From the NCBI GenBank assembly GCA_019426215.1, contig CM033396.1, positions 24,505,101 through 24,569,100 of the forward strand: a DNA stretch of 64,000 nt, given 5' to 3'. Below are positions 46,169-58,445 of the stretch, piece after piece. The first letter of the stretch is position 1. Every line of letters starts with the position of its first letter. This DNA is from Buddleja alternifolia. Lineage: Eukaryota > Streptophyta > Magnoliopsida > Lamiales > Scrophulariaceae. The position numbers were made by a program, and so were the translations under genes. Under the pieces are notes generated by a model, which worked only from the letters and a program-made list of their open reading frames with translations, searched no databases and was not told the origin of the DNA.

Positions 46169-46180
46169 TGGTATCAGAGC
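46169..46180 (+). promoter_or_regulatory. Copia C primer binding site, tRNA-iMet
   Basis: TGGTATCAGAGC, followed by CA, one base after the LTR end. Confidence 0.9.
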
Positions 46181-47754
46181 CAAAACCGCAGGGTTCAGCG
46201 TATATAACTTATGTGCAAATATGTGATAAACATGCATGATTTACAGTTTTATCGATGCATGATTAGATATGGTTGCAACGACCCGACCTGGGTCGACCCA
46301 TGGGTGATCCGGGTCATTTATTAAATATATATATTGTTTAGTTTTTGATTAAAATTGGATTTTAATGAAAAAATAAATAATATTATTTATTTAATAGAAG
46401 TATTTTATTTTCATTTAACCTAATGTTAATTAAAATTAGACTTTGAATTAAATTAAATTCTTTCTATTGTGAAATTAATTTTAATATATTAGAGATTAAT
46501 TTTTATTAAAATTGGATTTAATGTAAAATTAATCGGAGTTCATTAAAATTGAATTTTCAAATAGAATTAAATAAATTTAATTTCCTCGGGAATATGAAAA
46601 ACAACAATTAAATTTGGAATTTAATTAGAAATTAACATATATGGTTTTCGTGTATTATGTGATATGTATCATGTTTGACATGTTATGTGATGGGAGACAT
46701 GATTCATGGACTTAGGCTCGTTTATATTTTTATTTCTTTTCAATGGATTGTAAAGGCCTTTTCGAGCCTATTTTTATTTTCTTTCTAGAAAATCTTTGTA
46801 TAGGTCGCTTATATTGAAATGTAATAGTTAGAAATAGAATAGACCCAAAGGAGAAATCCAAGTCGAGCCGAGGAGATACAAGAAGGAGCTTTGGAAGCTT
46901 TAGTGTAGTTTCTCTTTTATTTTGATTGAGACATTGGCTTGTTTCAATCTAGGAACAAAAGTCCATGAATCATGTGTTGTTAGCTTTCTAGGATTGTTAT
47001 CTTTTTATTTAATCCATGTTTGTATGTTTAGTAAAAAATGGATTAATGTGCAAAGTGAGACCTAATAAATAATTTAAATTCTCCCACTTTGAAAAATATT
47101 AAGTTAGTAAAGGGTACTAGGTATCCTGTACTCCACTGAACTTAGGAGAAATTAAAATGATATTTAATATATAATATCTTCCCTTTATATATTGAAATAT
47201 ATTTTAAATTTTTCCTAAGTGCATGAAATGCCATTAGTCAAAACAAATTTCACCCCACATACTAGCAAAAGGTTGTAAGGTGAAATTCAATTGTTAGACT
47301 AATAGATAGTCAAAGGGTTGAACTTATATTATTTATAAATCAATAAGATAGTTAAAAGGTTGAGATTTAATGAATAATGGACAAAGGGATTGAATCATCC
47401 AGTCAGAGGGTTGAACTTATATTACTTATAAATGAATAAGATAGTTAAAAGGTTGAGATTTAATGAATAGTGGACAAAGGGATTGAATAATCCATTTGAT
47501 GGGTTGATGTTGGACATCACTTTAATAGATTGATTAGGCCACATACAAGCAAAAGGTTGCAACCTATTAATCTAATTAAAGAAATCAATCACCACTACGA
47601 AGCCTTCCAACAATGACTTCCAAATTCGACAGTGGGAGTGTGGATTTCCGAAAAATATAGTGGGAGTCAAGTTTATTTTGAAAGTGCTTAATTTAAACTT
47701 GAAACAAACAATTACATTAGAATCTAATAAGTCTTTTTATTTTTCTGCAGTTAT
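46181..47754 (+). other. Copia C untranslated leader
   Basis: AT-rich, no ORF. Contains a local near-duplication around 47330-47500 (GGTTGAACTTATATTA and GGTTGAGATTTAATGAATA each occur twice, about 75-80 bp apart). Confidence 0.5.
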
Positions 47755-48910
47755 TTGCTTATTATTTCTCTCACAATGTATCCTAAACCCTTATCCGATT
47801 TGATAAAACGATACACTTTGACCGGACCAAATTACATAGAATGGCTCACAAACTTAAGGATGGTCCTAAGTAGTGATTCGATTGAGTATGTACTAGAACT
47901 CAAACGTCCTCCCCTGTACCGAGTATTTTGGAGGATGAGAGGTTCGAATTTCCTACATGGACTGGGTCTGTGACAATCATCGAGCTAGAGGATACATGTT
48001 TTGCTTAATGTGCAGTGAGTTGCAAAGCTCTCATGAAAAGATGGAGAATGCAAGAGACATACTACTCCATCTTGACTCAATGTTTGGAGAGAACAGTAAG
48101 ACCGTTCGGTATTTGATATCGAGAGAACTCTTCAAAACAAGAATGAGGGAACATGAGAATGTGGGAGATCATGTACTGAAGATGATGACCTTAATTGAAA
48201 AATCAAAGTTTTTAGATTACTACATGGATCTTCACATTCAAGTTGACCTCATACTGCAATCGCTTCCTGATTTTTTTTACTACTTCATTATTAACTTTGA
48301 CATGAACGATATCGAGGGTTCATGCTGACAACCAAACTCGAACTTGTTCATAAGGAGGAACAGAAAAGGGAATACAATTTCCACTCCTGTGAACGTACCG
48401 TTGGATGTCTACAAGTTTGGGAAAGTAAAAGGAAAAATGAAAGCACCCTTGAAAGCTCGAAGAGAAATAGGAAACAAGAAAATAAAGAGCAAGAAGCGTA
48501 AGGAACTGCTCAAAGAAAAGAGTAGGTGTCTCTTCTGTGGTGAGCCGGGCCACTAGAGAAGGGAATGTCCTAATCAAAGCAAGACTACAGGTATGAAACT
48601 TTTTGTTATAGAAACCAATTGTTCTACAAATGTATTTTCCACTTTGTGGATACTTGATTCTGGAGCTAGTGCTCATGTTTGTGTAACGAATCCGGATCTA
48701 CAGCGAAGTAGGAAGCTGGAGCATGGAGAGGTGCTGATCAGTGTTGGTAGCGGGCAGAGTGTCGCGGCTTCTCGCATTGGGTCTACTTCTTTATGTTTAT
48801 CATCTGGATATGTTTTAAATTTAGAGGATGTTTTAGTTTTGCCCAACGGGCTTAAGAACATTAATTCAATTCCTATGTTGGTTAGGAATAATTATGTTTT
48901 TTTTATCTGA
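47755..48910 (+). pseudogene. Copia C gag and protease start (truncated)
   Basis: Gag start in the 47755 frame (PKPLSDLIKRYTLTGPNYIEWLTNLRMVLSS), then another frame at 47957-48328 (MFGENSKTVRYLISRELFKTR, GDHVLKMMTLIEK). A third frame, 48344-48910, holds a basic linker, the knuckle CLFCGEPGH interrupted by TAG at 48554-48556, and the protease start LWILDSGASAHVC with an intact DSG. The sequence ends near 48905 in the pre-integrase region (LKNINSIPML). Nothing of integrase, RT or RNase H follows, so the element is 3' truncated. Confidence 0.8.
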
Positions 48911-49065
48911 ATTAAACATAATATATTGATTATATATTTTTAACTATTTGTACATAAATTAATTTTTTTAACTCATTTAATGAGTTTCAAATAACATGAT
49001 GTTTCACTTAATTTGTTTTCTTAAATTATTTTTGTTTTTTATCAGGAACTGGTAATCATATCATT

Positions 49066-49355
49066 AAAAACTCGGATTATAGCAAAGGGGTGTGGCCTAG
49101 CAGTCACAAGGCTTTCAGTCGTGAAAACCCACCCGGGTTCGAAACCCAGGAGATGCTTGGTTTTGGGAGTTTACTCCTCCATCCTGCCCTGGGGGGCCCT
49201 GTGCTTAGCGAGCCCATCGCCTATGGGAAACCTAGGGCTGATTACCTCCATACGTGGTTTGCGGGCTATTGCGTATGGATAGGTTTGTTCTGCTGGGTGA
49301 CTGGAGAAAATTTACCCTGGAATTTCCAAAAAAAAAAAAAAAAACTCGGATTATA
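49066..49355 (+). mobile_element. tRNA-derived SINE with 16-bp target duplications
   Basis: A-box-like TGGCCTAGCAG at 49092-49102, B box GGGTTCGAAACCC at 49135-49147, a ~190-bp body and an A tail (49328-49340). The flanks AAAAACTCGGATTATA at 49066-49081 and 49340-49355 are identical. The body differs from the other two SINEs in the window. Confidence 0.9.
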
Positions 49356-49727
49356 CAGAATATCTCCCAGGCATACCTGGGGACATTCATCCTTCCACTT
49401 TACACTCAACTATCTACCATATACTCTTTACTATGGAGGTTATGCTACTCTTACCTTGTGTAAAATCTCTTTTGTTTCTTTCTATCCATAATATGTAAAT
49501 TATTGCAACTATAGAACCCTTTCCTTATAACTCAATGTAGATTTTACTCTGCTAGTTCTGATTACCTAGGTTATCACCTCTTCCCAATCTTCCTTGGTAC
49601 AATTCATTCCTATTTTCTACCAAGATTGCCTCATCACCTGTTTTGTATACTCATCTGAAAAATATGTGGTATGCGGATTCTGCCTCCCGCACAACATACA
49701 ATTATTTTTTTTCCAGTTCCTTCCAAG
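49356..49727. other. Non-coding stretch between SINE and LTR D
   Basis: AT-rich sequence without a supported feature; together with 48911-49065 it is the SINE's target region. Confidence 0.4.
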
Positions 49728-51361
49728 TGTTAGGATTATGCTCTTGATGTCAACGAGAAATTAGATTGTATAGGAATTTTATGTTGGAGAAACTATTTCT
49801 ATGGAATAAAAGGCAATTTTATATTTGTTCATATGAATCTTAATAACATTAATAAGTATTGAACATCTAAGTCCCAAGCAATCAAGAGATAGCTTCTACT
49901 CCTTAAGGATTAAGGAAATGGACACTAGAAGCGTCAATTCCTTAATTACTTAAATAGGTTCACAAGTACAAGACTCTTAATTGGGCATTATGACCACACT
50001 TGTATGACACATGCTCTAGCAAGGAGCGTCAATCGGTTACTAGGTAATAGTGGGAGCCTGTGCAATGGCATTGATGTTTTGAACACGGCTCGCCGTAATT
50101 CAATCACATGGGTATTACTCAATAACTGTCAATGATTGGGTTACTGGTCATGATAGTGTTCGTGAGCCTTAGACCTGAGGAGTCACGAAAATTGTGCTTG
50201 TGACACTAGACTTGTTATTCGAGTAGTTAGATCCAATTCACCCTTCGATGGGATTGATCTCGAAGTACGGTCTATGTAGGCAAGTAGCAAATGTTCGGTG
50301 ACTACCAATATGGAATTTACTGTCTCGAGTAGTAAACGAGTTAATGTCCTGTACGATCATAGGTAAATGAAATTATAAGTCTTTGGCCAAAGTAGGACAA
50401 CTAACTCGTGTGGAACACGAGGGGTGGTTTGGTAATTTTATCTTACTATGATTTATTAAGCACAATATTGAGTCCTGTGATTTTGACATATTCCATGACT
50501 CTTAGTCGATCAAGATGTTACAGTGAAACACTTATACTCACATGGTGTCTGTGACCAAAAAGTTTGTATTGAGCAAATCATTTAATCTCAATTGAGTTTT
50601 GATGTGAGTCCACGAGTCTGGTTAGGTGACACTCATATCCTTAGTCTACTCACATTGCCAATTGATCTAGGGAGTCGCGCTTTCAAGGAATAAAGTGAAG
50701 AAAGTCTTTAGTTATCAAATAAGGTTATTCAAGAAATTTGTCATTTGATGAACAAATTAATTTATTTAATTGATTAGATTATTTGAAATAAATTAGTAAT
50801 AAATAATTAGATTGATTTTTTTTATTAGCCTAAATTAATAATTAGATTAATTAATTTAGATAATTATTAATTAATATCATATATTAATTAGATAATATAC
50901 GTTGAAATTAATTAATAAGTGGACTAAGTTGAAAGTCAACTTATTCCACTAGGAAGTCATTTAGGCGTGTATTACGATGATAGTGGGCTCAAGGAATTAA
51001 TTAATTACAAGTCTATCATCTCATATAAATGTATAAAGCCTATTGTAAAAACCTAACGAATCTCATAACCTTACTGCATAACAAGAGAAGAGAAAAATTA
51101 CTAATTTCCTACCTCTTAGCCGTCGGCCTCCATAGAGCTAAAGGAAGTGGATTTTTCTTGAAGTTTTTTTTTTGGCGTGATATCTAGAGCCAGGAATCCG
51201 GGATTACTGCTACCTTGAACTTCAAGAATTCGTAATCTACAACAAGGTTAATAAAACGATGAAATTCGAATTTATCCTTTTATTTAGAAAAATTGTTAAA
51301 CTCCAAAAGTGATCCGACTTGTGAATCCGTATATGTTTTTCTTCCCGTTGCGCATGAAACA
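49728..51361 (+). repeat. LTR D (solo or truncated element), related to copia B and C LTRs
   Basis: Starts TGTTAGGATTATGC. Shared landmarks with copia B LTR include TTAGATCCAATTCACCC at 50227. Its later part aligns with copia C LTR. It is clearly diverged from both, so it is not simply the 3' LTR of copia C. The right end is uncertain, estimated from the copia C LTR length. No primer site follows. Confidence 0.6.
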
Positions 51362-51448
51362 AGATTCACAACTCCAAAAACCAATTCTATACATTGTTTT
51401 GAGTCTATTTCTGAGGGCAAGCCATAGGATAAATCTATGTCTTGGCAT

Positions 51449-52148
51449 TGTTGGTTATAATTTGACTGTGATAAAATGGATATGCAAAATCTGAATCGAG
51501 ACGAGAGTTGGACTCTCTATCCTTAACACAATATTGCCCCGCTATAGCCCTGCTATTGGTGGTACGGGTTCGTACAATTTGTGTCCCAAGATACAACGAT
51601 TCTTCTCGGGATTGAACCACTTCAAAACCGAGACCCACGAACGAAACCCTGTTTCGAACTCTCAATAACAAGAATGATTCAACTCTCGATTTTGTTATTC
51701 CCTGAATAACAAGACTAGAGAGAATGAACATAGATGAAATGAAGAGGAATTGTTATTCGCTCTTAGAAAGAAAAGATCGTCCAAGGGGTTTTATATAGGC
51801 GTTAGAAACAAGAGGGGCCATAAGTGTCATTAAATTCAATTTAATGACTCACATGTAATGGCCGTAACGGTTTTGACCGTCATAAATACGACCAATCACA
51901 TGTGTGTTAAAAATACAGCTCGTACGATCGTGGCCATCGATTGTAATGAGTAGTATCTTTAACTCCTCATCGTTTTACACTGTTGGATCAGAAGAAATTC
52001 ACGGTAAACCCACATATTTCAAACCACAACTTTAGCATTTTAATTTCTCATTCGTCCGAACTTGGATTACAGAAATTCGAAATGCACACGTGTTATTCGA
52101 ATACCGAAAGTACATCACACGTACTTTATTTACATCCGATTTCCAACA
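51449..52148 (-). repeat. Copia E 3' LTR (left copy)
   Basis: TGTTGGTTATAATTTG to CGATTTCCAACA, 700 bp, with inverted TGTTGG/CCAACA ends. Only a few substitutions and small indels separate it from 56821-57522, so the insertion is relatively young. Confidence 0.9.
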
Positions 52149-54450
52149 ATCCCCCACACGAATGAAATTACCAAATGCAAACACATTGAGAGTTCGGGTG
52201 AAAAACTATAGCATCAGAAGAGGTAGCTTTTGGCTGTGAACCTTTCTGAGTGAAATATCATCGGATTTACTAGGCTGCCCAATGAACGCGATGTCTTGAA
52301 TTGTTCAGCCGTTCGTGTAAACCAAGACAATGATATTCACACCATAGTCTCTCGAACAGATTTCGTTCTCACTGTTGGGTCCATTTTGGCCGTGGCACCC
52401 CCTCTTGGATTCATAAGTGTTTACATTTTACACAATGTTGAGGCGGCCTACACCTCACACTTACATAGGTGACTTCCTATTTAAGAGTACCCTGCCATAC
52501 TCCACTTCATTTAGACAGTATAGGAATCATTAAAAGCCCGGCTTAACCTTTTGCTACAACTTGCAGGTTGCACTTCTGTATCCTAGGCAATGGGTTTAGA
52601 GTATATTAAACTCTTAAGTGCCTCACTGAATTTTCACAACTTAGTTGTTCCATTGAACCATGATCTTGGGATCTCCAGTCAACATGGTTGGGTTACCGCT
52701 GTGTCCATTCTTAATTTGTAGTCTTTAACCCCATTCCTCTTGATAGGCAGGCTATTTGATGTCTATGGAAATCCTTTCGTCAAAGGATCTGCTTTATCCT
52801 CCATGATCAGTGCAGATAATGCCATCATAGATCAACTGCTTAATGGTATTGTGCCTACGACAAGCATGTCTAGACTTACCATTACTTATGCTACTATATG
52901 CCTTTGCTATTGCTAACTAACAGTCGCAATTGTATGCACGTGCTATTGCCGACTTATTGTCTCAATAAATCAAACTGGGCATATGTGCATATTGCAATAT
53001 GGGTTCACCATGGTTCTCAACCAAGTCTTTAGTCACTTTCTTACAAGAGCACTGTTATGGAAACTAAATTTTCCAAGTACAGTCTTAGTAAGACAAGTCT
53101 TTTGACCGTGTTAGAAATCTTAATTTCTAATATGACGTCTATTTGACCCATATCATTTATGTCGAAATCCTTCTTCAACATCCTTTCAATAGTCATGATT
53201 ACTTACATAATTAACATATCAACTTTCACACCAGAAAAGGTAGCTTTTGACTTTGAACCTTAGTGAAATCTCATACTATGAGCTATGTGTTTTGTTAAAA
53301 ACCACATGTATCATGCTCGTTGATTATGAAGTCGTTTGATAACATAATATTTTGTCAAACCTTTCATGCCACTACTTTGGAGCTATGTTCGAGTCTGTAT
53401 ACCGACTCAACATACCCCTCGGTTAGTTCCATGTGAACTTCCTCATCTAATCCTTTGTTTAAGGAACGCAGTCTTAATATTCATTTCAAATATCTCATGG
53501 TTATGCAAATTAGCAACAACAATGAATATTTTATGGATTTAATTCTCATTCCTGAAAACATGAAAAGACGAAATCAAGGTCTACCATTTGAAGGTTCCCT
53601 TCGGCTACCAAGTACGCCTTGTAACCTTGTTAAGATTTGGGTGTTTTTACCTTAACCCATAGCCCCCACATTTGTACGTAACTGTAGGAAATCTTGCCAC
53701 GTTTCAGGCAGATTCTTACTCTTACTACTATGTGGGACCTTCGTTCAGAATGTAGTTTATCTAGGACCACGTCCTCCACAATTCTGAATTTATCCAACAC
53801 ATCATTATCTTCTTTAGAGTATGATTTTGGCGTTCGAAAATTTCATTAGACCATGGTGAATACTACCACAATTGCATCAAATTCTTCGAACGATGCACCA
53901 TCGGATGTTTGATCGACTTTCTCGATTTTACTCCAATGATCAAATCCTTCGTATTTTTGACCAAGTTGTGTACCTCGTACACCACGTCGTCTAGACGTTT
54001 CTCTCTTCAGAGAATATGTGCCACAAACAGTAGGACCGATCTTATTCAACAACTGTATAGTTTAAAGTGACGACGTCCAAGTTTATGCACAACACCACTT
54101 TACCTATTCCAACCACAAGTGACGTGATCAAGTTTTCCATAAACATCATCCGCTCATCAGCCGGAGTGTAAGATGTGCACTTGGTTTGGAACTAGGTTTG
54201 GAACTTGGTTAAAACCTGGTTTTTACCCTTATACATCCAAGATTCCAACCTGGGTTCTCTTCTAAATATTGTGTAGTCACTCAGCTTTTCCATCAACTTT
54301 ATCTAAAGCTATGAATTCTGACATGATCTATACAAGTTCATTTAGATGATTTCAATGACACTGCTCCTCCACCGATGGTAAAACAGAACCACTCGTGGAC
54401 TTAGAGTCGTTTGTGTCAGATATCCAGTTAGCATCATTGTATCCTCGAAA
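52149..54450 (-). pseudogene. Degraded copia RT/RNase H (element E and G fragments)
   Basis: Minus-strand remnants, all stop-riddled. A RNase H start-like fragment (GYNDANWISDTNDSKSTSG) lies at about 54440-54380. Linker (KYEGFDHWSKIEKVDQ) is at 54052-53846. RT pieces at about 53640-53270 include a KARLVAKG-like stretch, LDEEVHMELTEGYVE and IMLSNDFIINEHDTC. A RNase H end (GKSRHACRRHNTIKQLI-like, in two frames) is at about 52890-52760. RNase H start lies upstream of RT, the wrong order for one element, so at least two elements contribute or the region was rearranged. No functional enzyme. Confidence 0.65.
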
Positions 54451-54609
54451 AAGACAGTGATTCTATATTCCATGATTTGCCTTCATGAATATCAGAATTT
54501 TCTGACTTTATGTACAAGATACGCTATGAAGTGCATATCCAATATGCATTCAACGGTCCTTGACCACTTCTTGATTTGTTTGGATTTTCGATATTCCAAA
54601 ACCTCCACA

Positions 54610-54708
54610 TTTTCAAAGTCAAATATCCCGGGAAAACTTTTTTGATGTGGAAGATCAGATTAAACTGCAACCACAGAGCATACTCAGAATACCCGAGCTC
54701 TAATACCA
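54610..54708 (-). promoter_or_regulatory. Primer site and leader block of LTR element G, shared with the EPRV
   Basis: On the minus strand TGGTATTAGAGC (54708-54697), two bases after an LTR end CACAACA. One mismatch to the tRNA-iMet site. The following ~75 nt match the EPRV leader at 7810-7885 closely (for example TATTCTGAGTATGCTCTGTG identical in both). Confidence 0.8.
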
Positions 54709-54710
54709 CT

Positions 54711-55916
54711 TGTTGTGAAACTCAGAGTCATATTCACCAATTATAGAAATAGAGAGTGAATATTGTACTAAAAAATCACACTAGATTTAATTCCCAGGAA
54801 AGATTGGAGGCATCACAACGGTCGCGCATAAAACCCAATCTCCTCGACAGAATTAACTAGATGAATTTAATAGCATAATATAACACTATAACTATAACTA
54901 ACAATGGCTACTTAAAGAATAGCACAAAATAAAGAACACCAAAATATAACGAGGTTCCTCATTTCATACGGAGTCTCACTCCTACCTTCGAAAATGTAGT
55001 TCGCTGAGAGGATTGTCTCCCTCCCCCACAATTCTGCGATACACCAGAATTGATTAAATCCCTTATCTCCTTGAGATTATTTCTGGGATAAATAATACCA
55101 ACAACTTCTGGCGATGCGTTTTGCGGAGTCTAACGTCGTTATCTCCAATAAGCAACGGCGCTCCTAGCGCCATCATTTTGGTCATATAATAAATCTAATT
55201 TATTTAATAGTCAAACCCAAAATGATTACAACAAAATTAAATCCAATTTAATTTTGATTGGATGATTAAATCCAATTTAATCAAAATGAAACTAAATCCA
55301 ATTTAATTCCCATGAGAAGAGCAAGTCTAATGAAATTAAATCCAATTTAATTTTCATGGGCTAACAATTCCAATGATTAAATCCAATTTAATCAATTACT
55401 AAATCAACTCCAATTTAATTTAAAATAAATTAAATCCCATTTAACTTATTATAAATTAAATCCCATTTAATTTAGTCAATTGGGTCCAACCCAATTTAAT
55501 TCAACTAAGGATCCCTTGGCCCAAGCCCACTCTCATTTTAAACTAAAATATGTTGGGTCCAACCCAATTTAATTTAAAATAGGTGTCATTGGGTCTAACC
55601 CATTTAATTTAATTCAAATTGGTTCAACCTAATTTAATTCATTAGGTGTTGGGTCCAACCCAAACTTATTCAATTAGCTGCATTTGGGCCAAGCCCAATT
55701 CAGATTTATTACCAAAAGAATTACAACAACCCTGGGCCACTTTTAAATCGAATTGGACCAAGCCCATATCAATTTAATTACAACATATTGAGCCAAGCCC
55801 AGATCAATTTAATTACAACATATTGAGCTAAGCCCAAAAATAACCAAACAATAGATTATTGTTGTTGCCTTTACGGGAAAAACAGCTTCTTCCTCCTCCA
55901 TAAACACTTGTCAACA
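54711..55916 (-). repeat. LTR-like segment G inside element E
   Basis: On the minus strand it runs from TGTTGACAAGTG (55916) to GAGTTTCACAACA (54711), with inverted TGTTG/CAACA ends and a primer site right after. 1206 bp; no second copy in the window. It contains a degenerate array of AAATCCAATTTAAT and GGGTCCAACCCAATTTAATT words at 55190-55660. Start inferred from the terminal repeats. Confidence 0.6.
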
Positions 55917-56820
55917 GCGGCGCAGCGGCGCCGTTGACCATGACTTCACCGGTCATGGCAGCGGCGCCTGATGCCGCCGCTTCGCTACGGTCAATCACCG
56001 CCATCGGAGCAACGCGAAATGCCCAACTTCGAAGCCTATTTCAGCCGCTAAAATGCGACTTCCATGGCTTCAAATCGGCGCTCTTCGATTGTCTCCGTCG
56101 GTGTTTCAAGCGGCATTAATGGCGTCGCTTTTGGCTACCCACATCTTCGTCTTGTCCCGCCACAAATTCGATTTGTAAAATCAGTTTTTGAAATAGAAAA
56201 ACCCGATCTGCAAATCTGAATTTAAACAACAATTGTCTTGCTTTTCCTGCGATTTCGACGGCCTTCGCGAAATCATCAACGATTTCAGCAGCTGAAGTCC
56301 CGGTCTTTGGAATTTCAGATCGGGTCTGCAAATTCTCCGGCGATTTCAGGCCGAGTTCGACGATGTTTCAGCGCTGTTTTCAGCCAGCAACATCAACGCC
56401 TTGCATAGCTGTTTTCGGTGACCTCCAAGCGTCACTCCAAGCGACGCCTTTCACGCCATCAATCGGCGTTGATTTCCGGTGAATCGAATGACGCCCAGCG
56501 TCTGTGATTCGAGGACCACAAGAAATCTGCTCCTAGCAATTTCTTTTTCGTGAGATTCAAAAATCGCACCTTCCATTTCCATGGCATTCCATCCTTCGGG
56601 TCAAACCCGATTAAAATCTCAATTTTTAGATTTCATATAACTAGAATTTCGATCTAATCGAAAATTCCATGAACATCAAAAGTAGATTTGTTTTAGCTCA
56701 AATTATTGTGATTCCAAATCACAAATTTTCTTATTTTTCCAGATCTTTGTTCCGAACAAAAATTTCAGATTTGATCCAGTTTTCTCACATCAAATTACAT
56801 AAAAAATATTGTGGTAAGTT
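55917..56820 (-). other. Probable leader region of element E
   Basis: GC-richer than its surroundings, beginning with a GCGGCGCAGCGGCGCC cluster. No coherent coding sequence; the best minus-strand ORF (56331-56116, 71 codons) is unrecognised. Its place between right LTR and G suggests the 5' leader of E, with the original primer site lost. Confidence 0.4.
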
Positions 56821-57522
56821 TGTTGGTTATAATTTGACTGTGATAAAATGGATATGCAAAATCTGAATCGAGACGAGAGTTGGACTCTCTATCCTTAACA
56901 CAATATTGCCCCGCTATAGCCCTGTTATTGGTGGTACGGGTTCGTGCAATTTGTGTCCCAAGATACAACGATTCTTCTCGGGATTGAACCACTTCAAAAC
57001 CGAGACCCACGAACGAAACCCTGTTTCGAACTCTCAATAACAAGAATGATTCAACTCTCGATTTTGCTATTCCCGGAATAACAAGACTAGAGAGAATGAA
57101 CATAGATGAAATGAAGAGGAATTGTTATTCGCTCTTAGAAAGAAAAGATCGTCCAAGGGGTTTTATATAGGCGTTAGAAACAAGAGGGGCCATAAGTGTC
57201 ATTAAATTCAATTTAATGACTCACATGTAACGGCCGTAACGGTTTTGACCGTCATAAATACGACCAATCACATGTGTGTTAAAAATACAGCTCGTACGAT
57301 CGTGGCCATCGATTGTAATGAGTAGTATCTTTAACTCCTCATCGTTTTACACCGTTGGATCAGAAGAAATTCACGGTAAACCCATATATTTCAAACAACT
57401 TTAGCATTTTAATTTCTCATTCGTCCGAACTCGGATTAGAGAAATTTGAAATGCACACGTGTTATTCGAATTTGTTACCGGAAGTACGTCACACGTACTT
57501 TATTTACATCCGATTTCCAACA
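56821..57522 (-). repeat. Copia E 5' LTR (right copy)
   Basis: 702 bp, matching 51449-52148; followed by the target duplication GGCAT. Confidence 0.9.
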
Positions 57523-57847
57523 GGCATATGACCCTTCCCTCCACACTAACTTTCCCCAACTCTACTGCATCAAAGTATTCCATGATATGAGAGTAAGTTT
57601 TGTGAATTGTAAACTTACATTCTTTACATTGATTATGCACCACATCCACTGCATCTAGAAATTGATCCCTTATATGAATCATCCTTTTTCAGAACCAAGA
57701 GTCTGACCCCGTCACTGCACTATCCAAATACTACTTCTTTTAAAGTAGTAGGCATTTACCCATCTGATCCGCAATGAGTGTTTTGGAAGCAATGTTCCAT
57801 ACTTGTTTGAAGATTGCAGCAATATTCTATTTAGTAAGGGAAATTAT

Positions 57848-58440
57848 TGATGGGATATATGTGTGGAGACAAATCAAATTATCAAAAGGAATAGCTTTGG
57901 TAGGTGGAACCAAAGGTTGTTTGGTAGGTGGAACCAAAGGTTGTTTGATAGGTGAAACCAAGAGGTTGTTTGGTAGGTGAAACCAAAAGGAGTTTTGGTA
58001 GGTGGAATTACTCCTATAAATAGGAGTGAATTTCCTTCACTTCAGGTATCCCAAATTGAGAGAAAACATAGAGAGCAAAGTGTGTGTAGTGTAGTATATA
58101 CTAGGAAAAATGTAGTGTATACTAGGGAAAACAATTTGTGGTAGATACAAATTGTGCTACACGGGAAACACTTGTGGGGTTTTTCTCTCGGGGTATTACA
58201 AAGGGGGATGGGAGAGTAGTGTTCTATATAACTTTGAGAGTGGTTGTACAAGAGTGGTTTTCTTGAGTTTGTCTATAAACTCAAGTGTGTATTTTTTGTA
58301 CCGGTAAATTTCTCTCATAGTGGAAGAACGGAAACTCTCGTGGACGTAGGCGGATTTTGCCGAACCACGTAAATCTGTTGTCTCGTTTTCTTGCTTTGAT
58401 TCTTACTTTAAAGTTCGTTCATACGCGTTGATTCCTAACA
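57848..58440 (+). mobile_element. Solo LTR with 5-bp duplication
   Basis: TGATGGGATATATG to GATTCCTAACA, 593 bp, flanked by ATTAT at 57843-57847 and 58441-58445. No internal region or second LTR, as left by LTR-LTR recombination. It keeps a TATA box (TATAAATA, 58015-58022) just after a repeat array. Confidence 0.75.
57897..58013 (+). repeat. 24-bp tandem repeat in solo LTR U3
   Basis: About five units starting TTGGTAGGTGGAACCAAAGG at 57897, 57921, 57945, 57970 and 57994, ending at the TATA box. The position suggests an upstream activating array. Confidence 0.85.
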
Positions 58441-58445
58441 ATTAT

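Larger units (their letters stand above)
51449..57522 (-). mobile_element. Copia element E, minus strand, with scrambled interior
   Basis: Two near-identical ~700-bp LTRs (51449-52148, 56821-57522) are flanked by the identical 5-bp duplication GGCAT (51444-51448 and 57523-57527), so the outer structure is one insertion. A minus-strand polypurine tract (GTGTGGGGGAT, + 52149-52159) adjoins the left LTR, fixing the orientation. No tRNA-Met primer site adjoins the right LTR. The interior holds a second LTR-like segment with its own primer site (54697-55916) and degraded RT/RNase H. Confidence 0.85.

Noticed and set aside
45042..51361. Copia C and LTR D as the two ends of one element
   Set aside because: The two LTRs are too different for a single insertion and the internal part stops in the protease region; treated as separate elements of one lineage.
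55934..56119. Alanine-rich 61-codon ORF in a GC-rich patch, possible host exon
   Set aside because: Both-strand ORFs are short and unrecognised, and the patch sits inside element E; composition alone is not enough.
57774..57980. ORF with repeated VGGTKGCL peptides
   Set aside because: Produced by the 24-bp tandem DNA repeat of the solo LTR; not followed by a conserved protein.
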